Origin: Singulisphaera sp. GP187
Lineage (GTDB): Bacteria > Planctomycetota > Phycisphaerae > Phycisphaerales > SM1A02
Length of the DNA: 18,746 nucleotides
NCBI GenBank assembly: GCA_945896765.1
Contig: CAMDEL010000008.1
Location: forward strand, 1 to 18,746
Reading direction: 5' to 3'
The translations under genes were made by a program, and so were the position numbers. Shown here piece after piece: positions 14,991-18,746 of this stretch. The first letter of the stretch is position 1. Each line of letters opens with the position of its first letter. The notes beneath the pieces are model-generated. The model worked only from the letters and a program-made list of their open reading frames with translations. It was not told the origin of the DNA and did not search any database.

Positions 14991-16877
14991 TCACCTGCTG
15001 ATGCTGAGATTGTCAGGCGGTGGACCGAAGACGTCATTACCAAAATTTCTGTCCAATAAAAAGCCGAATCCATAAGTCATTCGCAGACCATTGCGGAAAA
15101 CAGCGAGTGGAGTAGCCCAGAAGTTGGTTCCGATAATAATATGATCGTCCTTCTTCAGGATGATGTCAGGCTCTGACATATTTCGAATCGCCCCCAAATT
15201 GACCCGAATTGCCGCTTCTCTTCCACCTGGAAGGCGCCGCACCAAGTCAACTCGTTCTGGAATTGCGATTTCGGTCAATCCGCCAGCGGCAGCAACGAGG
15301 CGGCTGAGAGTCAGGCGACCGTACGAAGGCAATTGAAAAACTCCAGGCCGGCTGATTTCTCCGTCAATGTAGACAACGCCGATCGGCGGAAATTGCAAAT
15401 AAATTTCATCGCCTGGTCGGACGACCACGTTCTGTGATGGATCGCCTCGGACAAGTCGGTCATAGTCGACTTCAATAATTCGAGTCTTGAAGATTGAGCG
15501 CGGATCTTTCACCTTCACACTCGAACCGTCGCTCAATTTCGCCGCATCTCCTGTGATAGCGGAACCGGTTGCAGTTGTCTGCGTTGGGTCTGAAACAATT
15601 TCTGGCTGCTTAGGAATATTTGTTCCGCGAAGTCGAACCCACTGTTGACTGTTCACATCGAAGATGAATGAATCACCTTCGTTGGAAAGTTGTGACGCTG
15701 GTGTCTGTTGAGTTGCGTTCTGCGAGTTGACATTGGGTGCATCAGCGACAGAAATAGGTTCGAGAGTATCGATGTCAACAAGTGGCGGAGCTTGCATTCC
15801 GCTTACTGCGCCCGGACTTGGCGCAGGTGCTGGTGCTGGCGCTGGTTCAATTGCAGGTACTGGTTCGAGTCCGCCTCCAGTTGGCGCGGGAGTTGGTGCG
15901 GGAGTTGGTGCGGGAGTTGGTGCGGGAGTTGGTGCGGGAGTTGGTGCGGGAGTTGGTGCAGGAGTTGGTGCAGGAGTTGTTGCAGGAGTTGGTGCAGGAG
16001 TTGGCGCGGGAGTTGGTGCAGGAGTTGGCGCAGGAGTTGGCACGGATTCGCCTTCGCTCAATTTATTGATCAGCGATTCGATATCGACTGGTGCTGCGGT
16101 CGTCCCTGTAGTGGAAGATGGCGTTGAAGTCGTCGCGGATTGCCCTAAATTTGCGGGATTTGTGGCCGCAGATCCATCCGTTGTCTGTGGATTCGAATCG
16201 GTCTTTGCCGCACTTTCAACATCCTCTTCCGTTGCCATCGCACGCACAACAAGAACTCGTTCGGCAACGACATCTGCGCCACCAGCCAAAGCGATGGCAT
16301 TCGTCAGTCGAAAATTTGGTTTGTTGAGGGCGAAGATTCCTGCATTCTGAATTGCGCCCTGAATCGTGAATTCAAAACTTCGACCCTTCTGGATATCAAC
16401 AGTCACAACTGGGTTTTTAATGAAGGCTTCCAACTTCGCTCGAATAGCCTCGCGCAACTCTTCCAAGGTCAGCCCAGCGGCCTTCACTTCATTGATCGTT
16501 GGCAGACGAATGTATCCGCCTTGGTCGACAATACGAAGCGCAGATTCTGTTCGACCGACAGTAATCAATTCGTAAATTTCGACTCCAACTTCGTCACCAG
16601 CAGCCAGACGATATTGGAGTGTGTTGGCGATAAGGTCCTGAGCCTCTGGAGGACCAGTCACTCCAAGTGGTACTTCTGGCGCTTCGATCACATCAATTCG
16701 ATCTAGGACCGGCATCGTTGTTGGCGTATTTTCGTAATAGCCAGTAACGCTTGGGTTCATATACGAATCTGACTCGCAACCAACGGCGAAGAGCAATGCA
16801 ACAATTGCCACGCACGAAACTATTCGGCGATTCGGTTTGATTTTTTTGTTGGGAATACAAGACATAGTTGACAACAT
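14991..16877 (-). CDS. Wza-like polysaccharide export (OPX) lipoprotein with SLBB domains and PAPT repeats
   Basis: A 628-residue predicted outer-membrane lipoprotein for EPS export. A basic N-terminus and hydrophobic stretch end in AVGC with Cys34 as the likely lipidated residue (the lipobox is imperfect). The Poly_export domain is at about 86-162 (YRLAAGDEVGVEIYE at its start). An SLBB module begins at about 168 (FTIQGAIQNAGIF, then NAIALAGGADVVAERVLVVRA). It is interrupted by a low-complexity region of about 250 residues (214-463) and resumes at VDYDRLVRGDPSQNVVVRPG. A second SLBB follows at about 500 (VYIDGEISRPGVFQL). The insert holds about 14 PAPT units (278-332) and further PAPA and Gln/Asn-rich sequence. 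ATGs exist at residues 1 and 5, neither with a clear Shine-Dalgarno. It lies 99 nt after pyrB and heads the EPS block. Confidence 0.9.
   Translation of the reverse strand: MLSTMSCIPNKKIKPNRRIVSCVAIVALLFAVGCESDSYMNPSVTGYYENTPTTMPVLDRIDVIEAPEVPLGVTGPPEAQDLIANTLQYRLAAGDEVGVEIYELITVGRTESALRIVDQGGYIRLPTINEVKAAGLTLEELREAIRAKLEAFIKNPVVTVDIQKGRSFEFTIQGAIQNAGIFALNKPNFRLTNAIALAGGADVVAERVLVVRAMATEEDVESAAKTDSNPQTTDGSAATNPANLGQSATTSTPSSTTGTTAAPVDIESLINKLSEGESVPTPAPTPAPTPAPTPAPTPATTPAPTPAPTPAPTPAPTPAPTPAPTPAPTPAPTGGGLEPVPAIEPAPAPAPAPSPGAVSGMQAPPLVDIDTLEPISVADAPNVNSQNATQQTPASQLSNEGDSFIFDVNSQQWVRLRGTNIPKQPEIVSDPTQTTATGSAITGDAAKLSDGSSVKVKDPRSIFKTRIIEVDYDRLVRGDPSQNVVVRPGDEIYLQFPPIGVVYIDGEISRPGVFQLPSYGRLTLSRLVAAAGGLTEIAIPERVDLVRRLPGGREAAIRVNLGAIRNMSEPDIILKKDDHIIIGTNFWATPLAVFRNGLRMTYGFGFLLDRNFGNDVFGPPPDNLSISR
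15880..16047. repeat. 12-bp tandem repeat, about 14 units, coding for PAPT
   Basis: The plus-strand unit is GTTGGTGCGGGA with variants (GTTGGCGCGGGA, GTTGGTGCAGGA, GTTGTTGCAGGA). Each unit encodes four residues (Pro-Ala-Pro-Thr) of the OPX lipoprotein on the minus strand, and one variant gives ATT in place of APT. Unit length is a multiple of three, so gain or loss of units would change length without a frameshift. Units at the low-coordinate end are nearly identical, while those at the other end are more diverged. Confidence 0.95.
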
Positions 16878-16976
16878 TATTTCAAGTCAATTCGATATGA
16901 AAACTGAAGAGCAAAGAATAGCGAAAGATTTCGTTTGGAGACGTAGGAGAGACTGAGAGAATCGGCATTCAAAGCA
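16878..16976 (-). other. Intergenic region pyrB to OPX gene (99 nt)
   Basis: AT-richer spacer between the pyrB stop and the OPX lipoprotein start. I see no convincing hairpin terminator, T-run, promoter pair or Shine-Dalgarno. A minus-strand TATTCT and a CATATC could serve as -10 elements, but no matching -35 is clear. It is the most natural place for a promoter driving the EPS block. Confidence 0.3.
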
Positions 16977-17957
16977 TCAGACTTCAATGCGATGCTCCGC
17001 AGGTGAATTTGAATTTGTGACAGGGGATTTTTCTGAAGTGGTTTCCGACAAAACCATTTCCAATACTGCCATCCGAGCGGCCACGCCGTGAGTGACTTGA
17101 CGGAGAATTCGACTTCGCTGAGGATCATCGGCAACTCGATCGTCAATTTCAATCCCTCGGTTCATCGGCCCAGGATGCAAGATGATGACGTGCTGGGCAA
17201 GCTTTGCGATTCGCTGCGGTGTAAGCCCGAACATCTGGCGATAATCGCTGGAAACAGCCCCTCCTGCGGCGCGCTCGAATTGAACGCGCAACATCATGAC
17301 AGCATCGACCCCATCGAGGGCAGAATCTAAATTATTTATCGTCGAAACAATGCCAGGACCTTGCGTTATTCGCTCAAATGATTTCGAGACCAGCGTGGGT
17401 GGGCCGACCAAGCGCACATGCGCGCCCAATGTTGAAAGTGCGTGGGTGACCGATCGAGCAACTCGACTGTTGGTGATGTCGCCGACGATCGCAACCGTTC
17501 GGCCTTCGACTGAACCGAATTCCTCGATCAAAGTGGAAACATCCAATATTGCCTGCGTTGGATGTTCGTGGCGTCCATCGCCTGCGTTGATGACTGGGCA
17601 CTTCACTCCATCCGCAACCATTTTCGCTCCGCCTGATACTGCGCATCGAACAACGATTGCCGCGACTCCCATGCATTCGATGTTGCGAGCGGTGTCGACC
17701 AGCGATTCCCCCTTGCTGATGCTTGATCCGCTTGGTGTCAGATTGAAAACTTGTCCGCCAAGGCGATGCACTGCGGTCTCGAAACTGCAGCGAGTACGAG
17801 TCGAATCTTCGAAAAATAAGTTTGCAATCACTCGGCCGTTGAGCGTTGTTCGATTGGGTGATCGCCCCTCGGCAATTGGAACATTCTTTTGTGTCGCAGC
17901 GATCAGCCGCAATAATTCTTGGCGGGGCATACCCGCGATCGTGAGGAAGTCTGACAT
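16977..17957 (-). CDS. pyrB: Aspartate carbamoyltransferase catalytic subunit
   Basis: A 326-residue cytosolic enzyme joining carbamoyl phosphate and aspartate in pyrimidine synthesis. Carbamoyl-phosphate-binding motif FFEDSTRTRCSFE (48-60, with STRTR at 52-56), then SSISKGESLVDTARN (78-92, catalytic-loop Lys82), NAGDGRHEHPTQAILD (124-139) and HPGPMNRGIEID near residue 270 are all intact. Length is close to the usual 305-330. The last 25 residues are a polar, Ser/Asn/Glu-rich extension. No regulatory subunit (pyrI) or dihydroorotase (pyrC) follows here, though one or both often lie next to pyrB. The ATG at 17955-17957 is 18 nt after the radA stop, so the two may be cotranscribed; no clear Shine-Dalgarno is seen. 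Confidence 0.96.
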   Translation of the reverse strand: MSDFLTIAGMPRQELLRLIAATQKNVPIAEGRSPNRTTLNGRVIANLFFEDSTRTRCSFETAVHRLGGQVFNLTPSGSSISKGESLVDTARNIECMGVAAIVVRCAVSGGAKMVADGVKCPVINAGDGRHEHPTQAILDVSTLIEEFGSVEGRTVAIVGDITNSRVARSVTHALSTLGAHVRLVGPPTLVSKSFERITQGPGIVSTINNLDSALDGVDAVMMLRVQFERAAGGAVSSDYRQMFGLTPQRIAKLAQHVIILHPGPMNRGIEIDDRVADDPQRSRILRQVTHGVAARMAVLEMVLSETTSEKSPVTNSNSPAEHRIEV

Positions 17958-17975
17958 GATGTATTGACTGAGCGA

Positions 17976-18746
17976 TTAGTTCATTCGAGCCACTGGTGAT
18001 AATAGTTCAAGTGCTTGCGAAATGGTGCGAATCGAAACGATCGCACTGCCATGCCGTTTGATTGATTCTGTTTGACCTGATGGAACAAGAACAGTGGAGC
18101 AACCGCGGCGAATCGCTTCTGCGACCCGTTGGTCGAGCGCTCGAACTGGGCGAATTTCTCCTGACAAACCAACTTCTCCAAGGACTGCCGTGGCCGGAGG
18201 AAGCGCGCGCGACAAATGAGCGCCAGCGATCGATAAGCAAACTGCCAAATCTGCAGCGGGCTCGACGATTCGCAAACCACCGGCGACGCTTGCATAAATA
18301 TCTTGGTCTGCGAGTCGAAGTCCACCATGTTTTTCAAGCACCGCGATCATCATCGAGAGTCTGCCGCTGTCCATTCCACTTGCTTTGCGTTTAGCGCTGC
18401 CGAGAAATCCAGCAACTGCAAGTGCCTGAATTTCTGCAAGCAACACGCGACTGCCTGCCATCACGGGCACAATTGCAGTTCCTGGTCTTGCATCGGTTGC
18501 ATTCGCCGCAGCGAGCGCACTTTCGTCGACTTCGGCCAATCCTTCGCCAGTCATTTCGAAGAGTCCGATCTCGTGAGTCGAACCAAAGCGATTCTTGCTT
18601 GCACGAACGAGGCGGTATGCGTGATGACGATCACCTTCGAACGAGAGAACGACATCAACAAGATGTTCGAGCAGCTTTGGTCCAGCGAGGTCGCCCTCCT
18701 TTGTGACATGGCCGACGATCATCACCACTGTGCCCGTTGTCTTTGC
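17976..18746 (-). CDS. radA: DNA repair protein RadA (Sms), C-terminal part; 5' end outside window
   Basis: The frame is open to the window end, with 256 visible residues beginning AKTTGTVVMIVGHVTKEG. This is the second half of the RecA-like ATPase core: GHVTKEGDLAGPK, the RadA-specific KNRFG motif (ASKNRFGSTHEIG), then the Lon-like S16 domain (LGEVGLSGEIRPV). RadA is a DnaB-like branch-migration helicase that acts in recombinational repair. The zinc finger and Walker A would lie upstream, outside the window. The GTG at 18726-18728 is internal because homology continues before it. The C-terminus ends normally (SVARMN-like, with TAA at 17976-17978). It leads into pyrB after 18 nt; no functional link to pyrB or to the EPS genes is known to me. 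Confidence 0.95.
   Translation of the reverse strand, partial: AKTTGTVVMIVGHVTKEGDLAGPKLLEHLVDVVLSFEGDRHHAYRLVRASKNRFGSTHEIGLFEMTGEGLAEVDESALAAANATDARPGTAIVPVMAGSRVLLAEIQALAVAGFLGSAKRKASGMDSGRLSMMIAVLEKHGGLRLADQDIYASVAGGLRIVEPAADLAVCLSIAGAHLSRALPPATAVLGEVGLSGEIRPVRALDQRVAEAIRRGCSTVLVPSGQTESIKRHGSAIVSIRTISQALELLSPVARMN

Noticed and set aside
15880..16047. Possible CRISPR array
   Set aside because: Units are 12 bp, head to tail without spacers, and encode protein in frame.
15727..16350. Long plus-strand open frame with Gly-Val-Gly-Ala repeats opposite the OPX gene
   Set aside because: It is the antisense reading of the PAPT repeat; the minus-strand frame carries Poly_export and SLBB motifs.
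16877..17152. 91-codon minus-strand frame between pyrB and the OPX gene
   Set aside because: It starts within pyrB out of frame and has no clear ribosome-binding site or recognisable family.

Overview
The window reads as chromosome of a Gram-negative bacterium that has both a division/cell-wall gene set and an exosortase-linked exopolysaccharide (EPS) system. An outer-membrane polysaccharide export lipoprotein, an exosortase with a separate EpsI-type partner and a very long membrane-anchored TPR protein occur together. Frequent GTG/TTG starts, moderate GC and divergent family members fit the PVC group, perhaps a Phycisphaerae-like planctomycete. That placement is inference; no rRNA or clade-specific marker is present.

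Almost everything is on the minus strand, so the transcription order runs from high to low coordinates. It starts with the 3' part of radA (DNA repair, cut by the window end), then pyrB (aspartate carbamoyltransferase). Next comes the EPS/exosortase block: an OPX/Wza-like export lipoprotein carrying a long PAPT repeat, an exosortase, an EpsI-family protein, a 1613-residue TPR protein, a Wzz/BY-kinase-like protein whose Walker A lysine is replaced by valine, and a WecA/TagO/MraY-family sugar-1-phosphate transferase. The block passes without a break (GTGA overlap) into a division segment: rsmH (mraW), a membrane-anchored double-LysM protein, an FtsL-like protein and the class B penicillin-binding protein ftsI. 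At the low-coordinate edge the 3' end of one unrecognised plus-strand gene converges on ftsI.

Most junctions are 4-nt overlaps or gaps under 20 nt. The larger gaps are 99 nt (pyrB to OPX), 122 nt (OPX to exosortase) and 74 nt (rsmH to LysM), so from the exosortase to ftsI the genes may well form one transcript. Functionally, the WecA-like enzyme would load undecaprenyl phosphate with the first sugar. The Wzz-like protein would set polymerisation or export, and the OPX lipoprotein would form the outer-membrane exit. Exosortase and EpsI would process an unseen C-terminally tagged surface protein. The LysM, FtsL and FtsI proteins act in septal peptidoglycan synthesis.

The points most worth following are the physical merger of the EPS/exosortase and division genes, the lost Walker A lysine, the roughly 250-residue Pro/Ala/Thr insertion that splits an SLBB module of the OPX protein, the giant TPR protein, and a 25-codon open tail after the rsmH stop that ends in an ATGA overlap with the next gene. 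No tRNA, rRNA, CRISPR, insertion sequence or integrase was seen, and there is no gene-free stretch above 300 bases.
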